Shown here: piece by piece, positions 37,613-49,868 of the stretch
How positions within the stretch are numbered: the stretch's first letter is position 1
Layout: every line of letters begins with the position of its first letter
From: Actinomadura sp. HBU206391
GTDB lineage: Bacteria > Actinomycetota > Actinomycetes > Streptosporangiales > Streptosporangiaceae
NCBI RefSeq assembly: GCF_014323665.1
Contig: NZ_JABVEB010000009.1
Coordinates: 32,723-96,722 of the forward strand
DNA: 64,000 bases
Direction: 5' to 3'
Position numbers and translations under genes: made by a program
Notes under the pieces: generated by a model
Databases searched by the model: none
Told to the model about the DNA's origin: nothing
The model's input: only the letters and a program-made list of their open reading frames with translations

Positions 37613-38766
37613 CGCGGGTTGATCCGGATCGCGCCTTTGAAGTTGTTGAAGTTCACCGGGGCAATCTTCACGACGTCGCCCGTGCGCGGCGCCACGACCA
37701 TCCGGCCGCCGCCGATGTAGAGGGCGATGTGCGAGATGTAGCCGGGCGCGGTCGGGTCATTGGCCCAGGTCAGCAGGTCACCTGGCTGCGCCTTGCTGAA
37801 CGGGATCACCCAGCCGGCGCGGGCCTGGTCGGCGGCCACGCGCGGCAGCCGTACGCCGGCGCGCGCGAAGGCGTACTGCATCAGGCCCGAGCAGTCGTAG
37901 CCGCCTTCACTGTCGGACTCGCCACCCCAGACGTACGGCATGCCGAGCTTGCTCTGCGCGGCCTGGATGGCGACCATGACCTGCGTTCGCGTGAGCACCT
38001 GACCGCGGGCCCTCGGCAGCGCACCGGTTCGGGCGGACGGCGTGTCGAGCTGCGGGTTGAGCCGCAGGGTCCGCGCCTGCCGCGGCAGCACGCGGCGCAG
38101 TTGCCTGGTCAGCTTGGTCAGGTCGGTCTTGGGTGCGCTGATCAGAATGGCGTTTCCGCCGGGAACTCCCAAGGACTGGGCGGTGGGCCGGGACACGACC
38201 GCGTCGATCTCACCGATCCCCATGGTGGCGTAGGCGCCGACCCGGGTCTGGGTCTGGCGCTGCCTGCCGCCGATCGGCACCTGGCTGCCGAGCTTCACGC
38301 CGCCGTCGCTGCCCATCGTGAACGAGATGGCGACGTCTCCGGCGGCGACATTGCGCCACAGCGCGTCCGACTCGGCGGTCGGGCGCGGAGTGAAGGCGCG
38401 AAAGGTCGAGGGCTCGACGCCCAGCAGTCCCACCCGCTTGCCGGCGACGAGCGCCTGTGCGGCGTCGACCACCTCGGCCGCCCGTACGCCCTTGACGCCC
38501 TGCACCTTGGCGGCGGCGTCGGCGGGGAGGCTGGCGGGGGCCGCCACGAGCAGATCGGGGGTCAGCCGCTTCTTGAGCGGCGCGACGGCCGAGGGGGCGA
38601 GCCGGGAGCCGCTTGAGGCGGCGACGAAGCTCTCCCTGCCACCTGGGCGTTCGGCGGGGCCGGACCCCTGTGAGTGCGCCACCACCACCGCCACGTTGGT
38701 GGCGAGCGTCGTAACCACGGAGACGCCGATGACCGTCGGCAGGACGCGGCGGCTCGGCCTGCGCAC
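37600..38766 (-). CDS. NlpC/P60 family cell-wall peptidase, secreted
   Basis: This is 388 aa. The signal or anchor is at residues 8-31. A long N-terminal region of unknown fold precedes the NlpC/P60 domain (about 262-388) with catalytic Cys292 (YDCSGLM) and His346 (SHIALYIGGG). It should cleave peptide stems of peptidoglycan. The GTG start has AAGGAG seven bases upstream. The gene converges on, and overlaps by 13 bases, the TetR gene. Confidence 0.92.
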   Translation of the reverse strand: MRRPSRRVLPTVIGVSVVTTLATNVAVVVAHSQGSGPAERPGGRESFVAASSGSRLAPSAVAPLKKRLTPDLLVAAPASLPADAAAKVQGVKGVRAAEVVDAAQALVAGKRVGLLGVEPSTFRAFTPRPTAESDALWRNVAAGDVAISFTMGSDGGVKLGSQVPIGGRQRQTQTRVGAYATMGIGEIDAVVSRPTAQSLGVPGGNAILISAPKTDLTKLTRQLRRVLPRQARTLRLNPQLDTPSARTGALPRARGQVLTRTQVMVAIQAAQSKLGMPYVWGGESDSEGGYDCSGLMQYAFARAGVRLPRVAADQARAGWVIPFSKAQPGDLLTWANDPTAPGYISHIALYIGGGRMVVAPRTGDVVKIAPVNFNNFKGAIRINPRYAG

Positions 38767-38979
38767 AGCAACACTCCTTGGTAACTCTGTTCGGACCGGC
38801 TCAACGACTATGACCTACATACGCACGAACGTCCAGGCGCCGCGGGACGCCTCAGGCCCGGCGGGCGTGGGGTTCCCGCACTCGCGAACGGGATCCGTCC
38901 ACCGCACCTGCGCAACCATTGGTAACACCCGAGGCCTTGAGAGATCAAGGTCACGAGGTCGGCAATACGTCCAACTCGG

Positions 38980-40974
<1,995 letters not shown>

Positions 40975-41002
40975 ACGTTGATACTGCCTCACCCGGCCCG
41001 GC

Positions 41003-41875
41003 CTACCCGGCCCGCCTCCCACGTTCGGGCGGCCGGTAGACGCGCACCCAGTCGACGTCCATGGTCACCCACCTGGGCGTCGTACGGTCGCGGCAGAATC
41101 CCGGGCCGCGGTCACAGACCTGATCGTTCTGCAGGGCGAGACCCATCGGCGTGCGCTGGGGGATGAGCGGGCCGCGGTAGGTCCAGACCTGCCTGCCGTC
41201 GAGCCAGAAGCTCAGCCGGTGCGGGAGCCAGTCGACCGCGACGGTGTGCCAGCGGGTGAAGTCGGCGGCGATCAGGCGCCGCCTCTGGTCGTCGTCCGGC
41301 CCGCGATGGACGAACAACCCGACCGTCCGCCGCGTCGGGTCGATCACCTCGGCGAAGTTGATCTCCGCGAACTCCGGATCCCCGAAGCGCTTCGGCCAGA
41401 GCAGCGCGACGGCCGAATAGCCCACGCCGCGCTCGGCGCGCATCCGCACCTCCCACCGGCCGTACCTCTGGTGGAGGCGCGAGGCCACTCCGCCGGACAG
41501 GTCCCTGCCCCGATAGATCCCGCCGGTCAGCCGCAGCCGTCCGCCCGACACCCGCGCCGCCGACGCCGTACGGGGGTTCTCGCGCACCTGCGGGGAGTGG
41601 TAGACCGCCCACTTCCGGGCGTCCAGCCGGGTGCCGCCGAAGTGTTCGGTCAGCACCGGCCTCCCCCACCCGGCCGATGGGCCCCCGCCCCGAACGCTCC
41701 CGATCGCCGTCGCCACGCGACGGCCACCGGAGTCGCCGGCCCCGGGACCGGGCGGCGGAGCGGCCGGCCCGAGTACGCCGGCCCGGGCGGCGGCCGACAT
41801 CGCCGACGAACTCATCATGGCCGCGCAGGCCAGCCCTGATGCCGCCAGTCGACGGCGCGCGTCTGCTGAGAACAT
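41003..41875 (-). CDS. Glycoside hydrolase family 16 protein with altered catalytic motif
   Basis: This is about 290 aa. There is an N-terminal signal ([20 protein letters not shown]), a Gly/Pro linker, then a GH16 beta-sandwich ([49 protein letters not shown]). The catalytic ExDxxE motif reads EINFAE (Glu171, Asn173, Glu176). Both glutamates are kept, but the assisting Asp is Asn. It probably acts on, or binds, an extracellular beta-glucan or galactan. It lacks a good ribosome site, so the start could differ. Confidence 0.85.
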   Translation of the reverse strand: MFSADARRRLAASGLACAAMMSSSAMSAAARAGVLGPAAPPPGPGAGDSGGRRVATAIGSVRGGGPSAGWGRPVLTEHFGGTRLDARKWAVYHSPQVRENPRTASAARVSGGRLRLTGGIYRGRDLSGGVASRLHQRYGRWEVRMRAERGVGYSAVALLWPKRFGDPEFAEINFAEVIDPTRRTVGLFVHRGPDDDQRRRLIAADFTRWHTVAVDWLPHRLSFWLDGRQVWTYRGPLIPQRTPMGLALQNDQVCDRGPGFCRDRTTPRWVTMDVDWVRVYRPPERGRRAG

Positions 41876-41985
41876 GGCCCCATGGGAACAGATCCGACCC
41901 GGCCGTCGGGGCGAGGTTGGCTTTTGAGCCTCGATCCCTTCCCGCCCGTTCCCCCACTCTGCGCGCCACCCACTGGGCGTCTTTC

Positions 41986-42957
41986 TCACCCTTGTGGCGT
42001 TATCGGCCCCTCGGGCGGCCGGCGGCGGGGCGGCACCGGGATCCGATCCAGATCCTGTACGAGGACGGTCTCGCCATCGTGGGCGGCGGCCGCCTGCTCG
42101 ACGAAGCGCGGCTCGTCCTCCACGCCATAGCGCTCGGAGACGTGGGCCAGCACCAGGCTCCGCACACCGCAGTCGGCGGCGATCCGGCCGGCCTGCGCGG
42201 CGGTGAGATGGCCGTACTCCGCGGCCAGGCCCTCGTCCTGCGCCAGGAAGGTGGACTCGATCACCAGCAGGTCGGCGTCCGCCGCGAGTTCGTGGACGGC
42301 GTCGCAGAGGCGGGTGTCCATCACGAAGGCCGCCTTCTGCCCCCGGCGCGGCACACTGCACTCCTCCCGCGTGACCGTGCGGCCGTCCGGTGCGACCACC
42401 CGGCCCTCCTCCTGGAGCCGGCGCACGAGCGGACCCGTGATGCCCCTGGCCGCCAGCTCCGCGGGGACCATCGTGACGCCGTCCGGCTCCTCCAGCCGGT
42501 ACCCGTAGGCCTCCACCGGGTGCGAGAGCCGGCGTGCGGTGAGCGTGAACGGTGCGTCGCCGGTGTCGAGCAGGGCCGCTTCGCCGGCGAGCGGCCGCTC
42601 CCGGATCACGTCCGTGTCGTGGAAGACGGACGCGTTCCTGAGCCGTCGCCAGTACTCGGCGCCGCTCGCGGGAAAGGCCGCGTCCACCGGATGCGCGACG
42701 CCGTCCCTGGCGATCCGCTGCACGATGCCGGGCACGCCCAGACAGTGGTCGCCGTGGAAGTGGGTGACACAGATCCAGGTGATGTCGTGGGCCGACACCC
42801 CGGCGTGCGCCATCTGCCGCTGGGTTCCCTCGCCGGGGTCGAACAGGAGCCCGTGACCGTCCCAGCGCAGGAGATATCCGTTGTGGTTACGGGTCCGGGT
42901 CGGTACGGCGCTCGCGGAGCCGAGAACGACGAGATCGCGCGGGGACATGCGCCCCAT
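41986..42957 (-). CDS. rnz: Ribonuclease Z (metallo-beta-lactamase fold)
   Basis: This is 323 aa. Zinc-binding HxHxDH is intact ([10 protein letters not shown]), and [24 protein letters not shown] and the ESTF...[13 protein letters not shown] region are typical of RNase Z. It trims tRNA 3' ends. The start is ATG 42957, or ATG 42948 three codons on. It is divergent from the small amyloid-motif gene with a 59-base gap. Confidence 0.9.
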   Translation of the reverse strand: MGRMSPRDLVVLGSASAVPTRTRNHNGYLLRWDGHGLLFDPGEGTQRQMAHAGVSAHDITWICVTHFHGDHCLGVPGIVQRIARDGVAHPVDAAFPASGAEYWRRLRNASVFHDTDVIRERPLAGEAALLDTGDAPFTLTARRLSHPVEAYGYRLEEPDGVTMVPAELAARGITGPLVRRLQEEGRVVAPDGRTVTREECSVPRRGQKAAFVMDTRLCDAVHELAADADLLVIESTFLAQDEGLAAEYGHLTAAQAGRIAADCGVRSLVLAHVSERYGVEDEPRFVEQAAAAHDGETVLVQDLDRIPVPPRRRPPEGPITPQG

Positions 42958-43016
42958 GATGCCGTGCGCGGGGCTTACTCTGAGCGGGAGGTCCTGTCAC
43001 GTCGTCTGGAGGCACG

Positions 43017-43406
43017 ATGGATCCGATCACGGCTTCGGCGCTTGTCGCCGTACTGGTGAAAGTCCTCGACGGGGCGAGCGGTGAGGCCGGCCGGCAGACG
43101 TGGACGGCACTCACCGGGCTGGTCCGGCAGACCTTCGGGCGGCGTTCCGAGACCGCCGAGACGGCCGGTGAACTGGAACGGAACCCGGGCGACCGGGCCC
43201 GCGTCGAGACGCTGGCCGAGGCGCTCGCCGCCGAGGCCCGACGCGATCCAGAATTCGCCGACGAGCTGCGCGACTGGCTCGCCGACGTCGAGCGGCCCGC
43301 CGGCGGCGGGGACATCATCACCAACAATGTGGGCGGCTCGGCCAAGGTCGGCAACGTCATCCAGGCACGGGACATCTCCGGCATCAATATCGGCGAGCGC
43401 GACTGA
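43017..43406 (+). CDS. Short protein with C-terminal amyloid-signalling-like motif
   Basis: This is 129 aa. Residues 1-95 form a helical domain (MDPITASALVAVLVKVLDGASG, ALTGLVRQTFGRR, AEARRDPEFADELRDWLADV). After a PAGGG hinge the last 30 residues read ITNNVGGSAKVGNVIQARDISG and on, an Asn/Gly/Gln pattern (N-x-G-x4-GNVIQARDISG) like the BASS/RHIM-type amyloid motifs of actinobacterial signalling proteins. Such motifs nucleate assembly of partner effectors. GGAGG lies upstream of ATG 43017. No partner carrying the same motif is seen nearby. The motif call is by pattern and is tentative. Confidence 0.75.
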   Translation: MDPITASALVAVLVKVLDGASGEAGRQTWTALTGLVRQTFGRRSETAETAGELERNPGDRARVETLAEALAAEARRDPEFADELRDWLADVERPAGGGDIITNNVGGSAKVGNVIQARDISGINIGERD

Positions 43407-43530
43407 TCCCGCGATTTATCTCCGCTCGACCCCCTACTCGGCCGAACTCCCACTTATACGGCAAAAGCGACAAGGCGCGGCCGGATGTGGTCTCGCTGCG
43501 CTCCGTATGGCCGCGTATGGCCACGCAACG

Positions 43531-43564
43531 CGATGCCGGGCATGGAAGGCCATGCCCGGCATCG
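43531..43564. terminator. Perfect 15-bp terminator hairpin between convergent genes
   Basis: The sequence cgatgccgggcatgg (43531-43545) pairs without mismatch with ccatgcccggcatcg (43550-43564) around an aagg loop. It lies between the amyloid-motif gene (plus strand, ends 43406) and greA (minus strand, ends 43690), so it can terminate both. The stem is one of the strongest in the window. Confidence 0.85.
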
Positions 43565-43580
43565 ACTGCATATGACGCGA

Positions 43581-43622
43581 CCGGTCACCTACGTACCTTT
43601 CGGTGCCGGTCACCTACGTACC
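43581..43622. repeat. 17-base direct repeat, two copies
   Basis: The sequence ccggtcacctacgtacc occurs at 43581-43597 and again at 43606-43622, 25 bases apart start to start. It lies just beyond the terminator hairpin, in the 283-base gap between convergent genes. No open frame is associated. It could be a protein-binding site or a relic of duplication. Confidence 0.75.
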
Positions 43623-43689
43623 GAGTACAGGTCAGCGGGACGGTGACCGGCCTCGACTCGACCTGTTCTACGCATCGACCTCCGGCGGA

Positions 43690-44190
43690 TCAGGATCCGG
43701 CGTAGGGCGTGGCGTCGATGATCTCAACGGTCATGTTGCGCCCGTTGGGAAGCGTGTACGAGGCCGTCTCGCCCACCTTCTTGCCGTTGATGGCGGCGCC
43801 GAGGGGGGACTTAGGCGAGTACACGTCGATCGGGGAGCCGCTCTCCTCGCGCGAGGCCAGCAGGAACGTGACCTCCTCATCATCGCCGGCGAAGGCGATG
43901 GTGACGGTCATCCCGGGGCCGACGACGCCCTCAGTGCGCGGCGCCTCACCGACCCGGGCGTTCTCGAGGATGTGGCGGAGCTGGAGGATACGGCCTTCGA
44001 TCTTGCCCTGCTCCTCCTTGGCGGCGTGGTAGCCGCCGTTCTCCTTCAGGTCCCCTTCGTCCCTGGCGGCCTCGATCTTCTGGGCGATCTCGATGCGGCC
44101 GGATCCCGAGAGATGATCCAGCTCGTTCTTGAGCCGGTCGTACGCCTCCTGAGTGAGCCAGGAGACGTTGTCAGCACGGGTCTCGGTCAC
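43690..44190 (-). CDS. greA: Transcription elongation factor GreA
   Basis: This is 166 aa. The N-terminal coiled coil (LTQEAYDRLKNELDHLSG, EAARDEGDLKENGGYHAAKEEQG) carries the acidic tip DEGDLKEN that enters the RNA polymerase channel; the C-terminal FKBP-like domain ends ITIEVA-like (VEIIDATPYAGS). It restarts arrested polymerase. The GTG start has AGGAG five bases upstream. The order greA, DUF4307 gene, mca is common in actinomycetes. Confidence 0.95.
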   Translation of the reverse strand: MTETRADNVSWLTQEAYDRLKNELDHLSGSGRIEIAQKIEAARDEGDLKENGGYHAAKEEQGKIEGRILQLRHILENARVGEAPRTEGVVGPGMTVTIAFAGDDEEVTFLLASREESGSPIDVYSPKSPLGAAINGKKVGETASYTLPNGRNMTVEIIDATPYAGS

Positions 44191-44246
44191 GGGTACTCCT
44201 CATCCACGTGAAATGCGGCCGGATTAAACCTCAAGCCTATCCGGTG

Positions 44247-44270
44247 TATGAGGGTAAAGGTTCCCTCATA
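44247..44270. promoter_or_regulatory. Inverted repeat upstream of greA
   Basis: TATGAGGG (44247-44254) and CCCTCATA (44263-44270) form a perfect 8-bp inverted repeat with an 8-base spacer. It lies 57 bases before the greA start and 39 bases after the DUF4307 stop, so it could be an operator for greA or a short terminator of the upstream gene. Confidence 0.55.
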
Positions 44271-44308
44271 TCCTCGGCCGCAACCAGCGAACTTCCACGC
44301 CAGAGGGT

Positions 44309-44692
44309 TTACAGCGCCACGCAGTCCTTCACCTGCGCGGCGGTCGCGTGCGACGACGTCTGCAGCTGCCGCTCGGCGCTGAGACGCTCGGTGCCGGCGG
44401 GTACGAGGATCTCCGCGCGCCCCACTTCGGCGAAGTCGGTGTCGACCGCGCTGATGACGCACCGCACCTCGCTGTCCCTCGGCTTGGTCACGCTAAAGTT
44501 GATCTCGACTCTGGAGTCGCTGAGGACACGGAAGGTCACTGTCTGGGCGACGATGCCGGGCGTCTGGTTCACATGGGCCATGACGTACGCCCAGCCGAAC
44601 GCCGCGACCGCCGCCACCAGGCCGATGATCAGGAGGCCCGGGCTGAATCGGCGGCGTGCGGGCGTGCGGGCCTCGGTGTCGCTCATCGCCAT
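44309..44692 (-). CDS. DUF4307 domain-containing membrane protein
   Basis: This is 127 aa with a basic N-terminal tail (ARTPARRRF), one transmembrane helix (about 19-38, GLLIIGLVAAVAAFGWAYVM) and an outer domain with two cysteines (VRCVISAVD and VKDCVAL). The DUF4307 pattern and its position between greA and mca agree with other actinomycetes. The function is unknown. The start is ATG 44692 (AGGGA upstream) or ATG 44686. Confidence 0.88.
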   Translation of the reverse strand: MAMSDTEARTPARRRFSPGLLIIGLVAAVAAFGWAYVMAHVNQTPGIVAQTVTFRVLSDSRVEINFSVTKPRDSEVRCVISAVDTDFAEVGRAEILVPAGTERLSAERQLQTSSHATAAQVKDCVAL

Positions 44693-44908
44693 GGCGGGAA
44701 TCCCTCTGCGTGGTCGCGGCGTTGTCAGGGACAATTGTCGCCTGCGGGGGCCGGTCCCCCGCACAGACCCCCTGTACGCCGTGACCGAAGCCGCCCTGAT
44801 CGGGGCACCACGCGGCTGCGCGCGGCAGGGCCCGGACGGATGTCCATGCATAACTACACATCGCATATCCACCCATCGACACGACATGGTTTGCAGAGGG
44901 AGACCCAG

Positions 44909-45811
44909 GTGCCTGAGTCATTGCCCGCGGCGTCCGGCCCGGCCAAGCTGCGGCTGATGGCCGTACACGCGCATCCCGACGACGAGTCCAGCAAGGGCGC
45001 GGCCACCATGGCCCGCTACGTCGCCGAAGGGGTCGAGGTCCTCGTCGTCACCTGTACCGGCGGAGAGCGCGGCGACATCCTGAACCCGGCGATGGACCGG
45101 CCGGAGATCAAGGCCGACATCGGGGCGGTGCGCGAACGGGAGATGGCGCGGGCCCGGGAGATCCTCGGCGTGCAGCAGCGCTGGCTCGGCTTCGTCGACT
45201 CCGGTTTCCCCGAGGGCGACCCGCTGCCGCCGCTGCCCGATGGCTGCTTCGCCCTGCAGCCCCTGGAGGTGGCCGCCGAACCGCTCGTCCGTGCCGTACG
45301 GGAGTTCCGGCCGCACGTGATCCTGACCTATGACGAGAACGGCGGCTATCCGCACCCCGACCACGTCAAGACCCACGAGGTCTCGGTGGAGGCCTTCGAG
45401 GCGGCCGGCGATCCGGATCGCTACCCCGGGGCCGGGCAGCCGTGGCAGCCCCTGAAGCTCTACTACCACCTGACCTTCCACAAGGAGCGGTTCACCGCCG
45501 AGAACGACGCGATGATCGCCGCCGGCCTGGAGAGCCCCTACGCCGAGCTCCTCGCCTCATGGGTCGACAAGCCGCTCACCTGGGAGATCACCACCAAGGT
45601 CCCGTGCGCCGACTTCTTCGCGACGCGGGACCGGGCGTTGCTGGCGCACGCGACCCAGATCGACCCGGACGGGCCTTGGTTCGCCTGCCCGCTGGAGGTC
45701 AAGCGCGAGGCCTGGCCCACCGAGGACTACCATTTGGCACGTTCACTGGTGGACACCGAACTGCCGGAGGACGATCTGTTCACCGGCGTCAGCGAGAGGG
45801 TGTGTCTTTAG
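44909..45811 (+). CDS. mca: Mycothiol S-conjugate amidase
   Basis: This is 300 aa, of the LmbE/PIG-L deacetylase fold. The zinc motif is VHAHPDDE (residues 19-26) and the later His is in GYPHPDHVKTH. It cleaves mycothiol conjugates of electrophiles, releasing a mercapturate for export. This marks a mycothiol-using actinomycete. GTG 44909 has GGGAG six bases upstream. The downstream small membrane gene begins on its stop codon (TAGTG). Confidence 0.94.
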   Translation: MPESLPAASGPAKLRLMAVHAHPDDESSKGAATMARYVAEGVEVLVVTCTGGERGDILNPAMDRPEIKADIGAVREREMARAREILGVQQRWLGFVDSGFPEGDPLPPLPDGCFALQPLEVAAEPLVRAVREFRPHVILTYDENGGYPHPDHVKTHEVSVEAFEAAGDPDRYPGAGQPWQPLKLYYHLTFHKERFTAENDAMIAAGLESPYAELLASWVDKPLTWEITTKVPCADFFATRDRALLAHATQIDPDGPWFACPLEVKREAWPTEDYHLARSLVDTELPEDDLFTGVSERVCL

Positions 45812-46098
45812 TGCTCGTCCCGGTCACCGGTGCGATGCCCTTGGCGGCACTGGCCGGAGTCGACGAGGATTCGGTCACTCCGGGGGTCCTCGGGCTCCTC
45901 GTCGTCGTCGCCCTGGGGCTCGCCCTGGTCTTCCTGATCAAGTCGATGAACAAGCAGATCTCCCGGATCCAGGCTCCGCGGGAGCAGGACCTCAAACAGG
46001 CCGAGTGGGAGCAGCGGCGGGCGAACGAGCAGCCGCCGGGCAACGGCTCCGGCGATGCCGATGACGCTCAGAAGGACGACGGCGACCCGCAGAACTGA
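45811..46098 (+). CDS. Small membrane protein downstream of mca
   Basis: This is 95 aa from GTG 45811, which shares a base with the mca stop. There is one hydrophobic helix (about 27-44, GVLGLLVVVALGLALVFLI), then a basic helix (KSMNKQISRIQAPREQDLKQAEWEQRRANE abridged) and an acidic tail. Proteins of this form often follow mca in actinomycetes. The function is unknown. Confidence 0.8.
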   Translation: MLVPVTGAMPLAALAGVDEDSVTPGVLGLLVVVALGLALVFLIKSMNKQISRIQAPREQDLKQAEWEQRRANEQPPGNGSGDADDAQKDDGDPQN

Positions 46099-46198
46099 TC
46101 TGCGGAGCCGCCCCGTGGGCCGGGCTCGCGCCACGAGCCCGTGAGATCGGAACGTGAGACCGGCCCGCGGAACCGGCCTGCCGTGAGCTCCGGCCCGG

Positions 46199-46702
46199 TC
46201 ACGGGCTGAGCGCCGGGCCGGTCCGCGTCGGCCCGGCCGCCGAGCGGACGAGCGGCAGTGTGCGCTGACGCACCGGGGTGGCGAGGGCGATCGTGGTCGA
46301 CGCGCGTTCCACGCCCTGGACGTCGACGATCTGGTCGATCACCCGCTGCAGGTCCCGGTTGCTGCGGGCCACGATGCGGCACAGCATGTCGCCCGAGCCG
46401 GTGATGGTGTGCGCCTCGATCACCTCCGGGATCTCGGCCAGCCGCTCGGCCACCGGGTCGTGTCCGCCGACCTGACGGATCTGCAGGGTCGCGAACGCGG
46501 TCACGTCGTAGCCGAGCGCGGCCGGATCGATCTCCGGCCCGAAGCCCCTGATCACGCCGCGCTGCGCCAGCCGGTCCAGCCTGGCCTGGACGGTTCCACG
46601 GGCCACGCCCAGCCGCCGCGAGCATTCCAGGACGCCGACGCGCGGCTCCGCGGTCAGCAGCGCGATCAACCGCCCGTCCAGTTCGTCGATCGGCGTGTCC
46701 AA
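46199..46702 (-). CDS. Lrp/AsnC family regulator
   Basis: This is 167 aa. The winged helix is LDGRLIALLTAEPRVGVLECSRRLGVARGTVQARLDRLAQRGVI; the C-terminal RAM domain is AFATLQIRQVGGHDPVAERLAEIPEVIEAHTITGSGDMLCRIVARSNRDL. The start is a TTG at 46702 with GAGGGG upstream, giving the family's normal length; ATG 46795 would add 31 unlike residues. It is divergent from hppD, so it likely controls tyrosine degradation. Confidence 0.9.
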   Translation of the reverse strand: MDTPIDELDGRLIALLTAEPRVGVLECSRRLGVARGTVQARLDRLAQRGVIRGFGPEIDPAALGYDVTAFATLQIRQVGGHDPVAERLAEIPEVIEAHTITGSGDMLCRIVARSNRDLQRVIDQIVDVQGVERASTTIALATPVRQRTLPLVRSAAGPTRTGPALSP

Positions 46703-46855
46703 AACCCGCCCCTCGTCCTTCCGCCGTGATCTCGAGTCGCCGCTCCAGGGCGCCGCCGCACCCGCGGTCACCCGCGCCGCCAGACGCAAGATCACTCAGA
46801 ATGCTTTGATCATGGTCATCCTGTACAGAACGCCCGCTTCGGCGCGAATACCACC

Positions 46856-46900
46856 CTACAGATTGTCCAGTATATTTTGTTGCCCTTGCGCACTCTGTAG
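46856..46900. promoter_or_regulatory. AT-rich inverted repeat in the Lrp-hppD divergent region
   Basis: CTACAGA (46856-46862) and TCTGTAG (46894-46900) face each other across an AT-rich core (cagtatattttgtt), which stands out in this GC-rich DNA. It ends 45 bases before hppD. Lrp-family proteins bind spaced inverted sites with AT-rich centres, so this is the likely operator. Confidence 0.6.
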
Positions 46901-48046
<1,146 letters not shown>

Positions 48047-48084
48047 CCGGCCCGATGGCGTGCGGGCCGGCCGCGCGGGCGGGC

Positions 48085-48129
48085 GGCCGCCGACCGTACG
48101 ACGGCCGGCCGCCGACCCGTACGACGGCC
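48085..48129. repeat. Tandem duplication of a 22/23-base unit
   Basis: The unit ggccgccgac(c)gtacgacggcc is present twice, head to tail (48085-48106 and 48107-48129), in the 211-base gap after hppD. No gene is seen in this gap. Confidence 0.75.
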
Positions 48130-48257
48130 TGCCACTGACCGCACCGCGGCCGGCGCTCCATGACGCCCCCGGCCCGCACGCCACCCGCCGCGACACGGCA
48201 TCGATGTCGATCTCGGCTTGCCCAGCCCGCCGGGCACCGGGCAGGCTGGGCGACGTG

Positions 48258-49775
48258 ATGACGTCACGAATTCCGCAAACCGTCCCCCGGATCGCCGTGG
48301 CGCTCGCCGCGGTGAGCGCCGCGGCCTCGTGCTCCATCGACCTGGACCGGCCCGCCGAGGGTCCCTCCGCCCCGCCGCCAGCGGCGGTCCCGGGCGATGC
48401 CGGCGCCTCCTCCGTGGGCGATCCCTACACCACGGGTGACGGCAACGGCGGATACGACGTTCAGCACTACGACCTCAAGCTGCGCATCGACCCGGGCGAC
48501 AGCGCGAAGGCACTGGACGGCGTCGCCGAGATCACCGCCCGGGCGACCCAGGCGATGTCGCGGTTCGATCTCGACCTGTCCGACCTGAACGTCGCCGAGG
48601 TGCGGGTGGACGACGCCGCCGCACGCCACGAGCGGCAGGGCAGCGAACTGATCGTCTCCCCGGCCGCTCCACTGAAGAAGGGCGCGACCTTCAAGGTCCT
48701 GGTGCGCTACTCCGGCACGCCCAAGACCGTCGTCGACCCGATCTTGCAGCGCTACGGCTGGATCCCCACCCGGGACGGCGTCTTCGTCGCATGCCAGCCG
48801 AGCGGCGCGCACAGCTGGTTCCCGGGCAACGACCATCCCAGTGACAAGGCCACGTTCGACTTCCACATCACGGTGCCGAACGGGCTGACCGCCATCGCCA
48901 ACGGCGAGCAGACCGAGGGACCGGCCCCCGGCGATGGCGAGGGCGATGAGATCCAGCCGCCCGGTTCCAGCTCGACGCCGCGGTTCACCCAGGCTGCCGC
49001 TCATGCCGACACCACGACGACCTGGCGGGTCAAAGAGCCCATGGCGACCTACCTCGCCACCGTCAACGTCGGCCGCTTCGACGTGCGGAAGGGCACGACG
49101 CCCGGTGGGATCCCGATCCTGTCCGCCGTCGACCCGACCGTCTTCAACACCGACGTGGACGACTTCCAGGCCAAGAACGCCCAGATCACCGACGAGTGGG
49201 TGAAGCTGTTCGGCCCCTACCCGTTCTCGTCCACGGGCGGGATCGTCGATGACGCCGACGTGGGCTTCGCGCTGGAGACCCAGAACCGCCCGGTCTACGG
49301 ATCGTTCGGCGCCCAGGAGACGATCGTGGCCCACGAACTGGCGCACCAGTGGTTCGGCGACAGCGTCAGCGTGACCAGGTGGAAGGACATCTGGCTCAAC
49401 GAGGGCTTCGCGACCTACGCGGAATGGATCTGGGGCGAGCGGGCCGGCGGGCCGACCGTACAGCAGGAGTTCGACACGAGGTACCGGCAGACCGACAACC
49501 GGGAGGTCTGGGACGTGCCACCGGGCAACCCGGGGCGTGGCCAGATGTTCGGGCGCTCGGTGTACGACCGCGGCGGCATGACACTGCACGCGCTGCGGCG
49601 CAAGGTCGGCGACGCCACCTTCTTCACCATCCTCCGCACCTGGGCCAAGGAGCACCGGCACGGCAACGCGACGACCGCGCAGTTCATCGCGCTGGCCGAA
49701 CGGCTGTCCGACCACAAGCTCGACAGGTTCTTCCGGGTCTGGCTGTACGAGCGGGGCCGCCCCACCAGCTGGTGA
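48258..49775 (+). CDS. M1 family metallopeptidase, lipoprotein
   Basis: This is 505 aa. The signal ends in a lipobox-like AAASC (Cys near residue 25). The zinc site is HELAH (His359, His363) with Glu382 after 18 residues, the M1 HEXXH-x18-E pattern. The usual GAMEN exopeptidase loop reads FALETQNRP. It is likely an aminopeptidase on the outer membrane face. ATG 48258 fits the signal. A close relative follows in tandem. Confidence 0.9.
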   Translation: MTSRIPQTVPRIAVALAAVSAAASCSIDLDRPAEGPSAPPPAAVPGDAGASSVGDPYTTGDGNGGYDVQHYDLKLRIDPGDSAKALDGVAEITARATQAMSRFDLDLSDLNVAEVRVDDAAARHERQGSELIVSPAAPLKKGATFKVLVRYSGTPKTVVDPILQRYGWIPTRDGVFVACQPSGAHSWFPGNDHPSDKATFDFHITVPNGLTAIANGEQTEGPAPGDGEGDEIQPPGSSSTPRFTQAAAHADTTTTWRVKEPMATYLATVNVGRFDVRKGTTPGGIPILSAVDPTVFNTDVDDFQAKNAQITDEWVKLFGPYPFSSTGGIVDDADVGFALETQNRPVYGSFGAQETIVAHELAHQWFGDSVSVTRWKDIWLNEGFATYAEWIWGERAGGPTVQQEFDTRYRQTDNREVWDVPPGNPGRGQMFGRSVYDRGGMTLHALRRKVGDATFFTILRTWAKEHRHGNATTAQFIALAERLSDHKLDRFFRVWLYERGRPTSW

Positions 49776-49868
49776 CGCCCCAGCGAACGGGCAACCCTCG
49801 GCAAGGTATCCGGAAAGACTCGGCGGGCGCCGCGACACCGCACCGGCCGGGACCACAGGGTATGCCGG

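Noticed and set aside
38767..38960. c-di-AMP riboswitch before the NlpC/P60 gene
   Set aside because: The stretch ccgaacagagttaccaagg only loosely resembles the 3' end of that aptamer and the rest does not fit; the AAGGAG there is the ribosome site.
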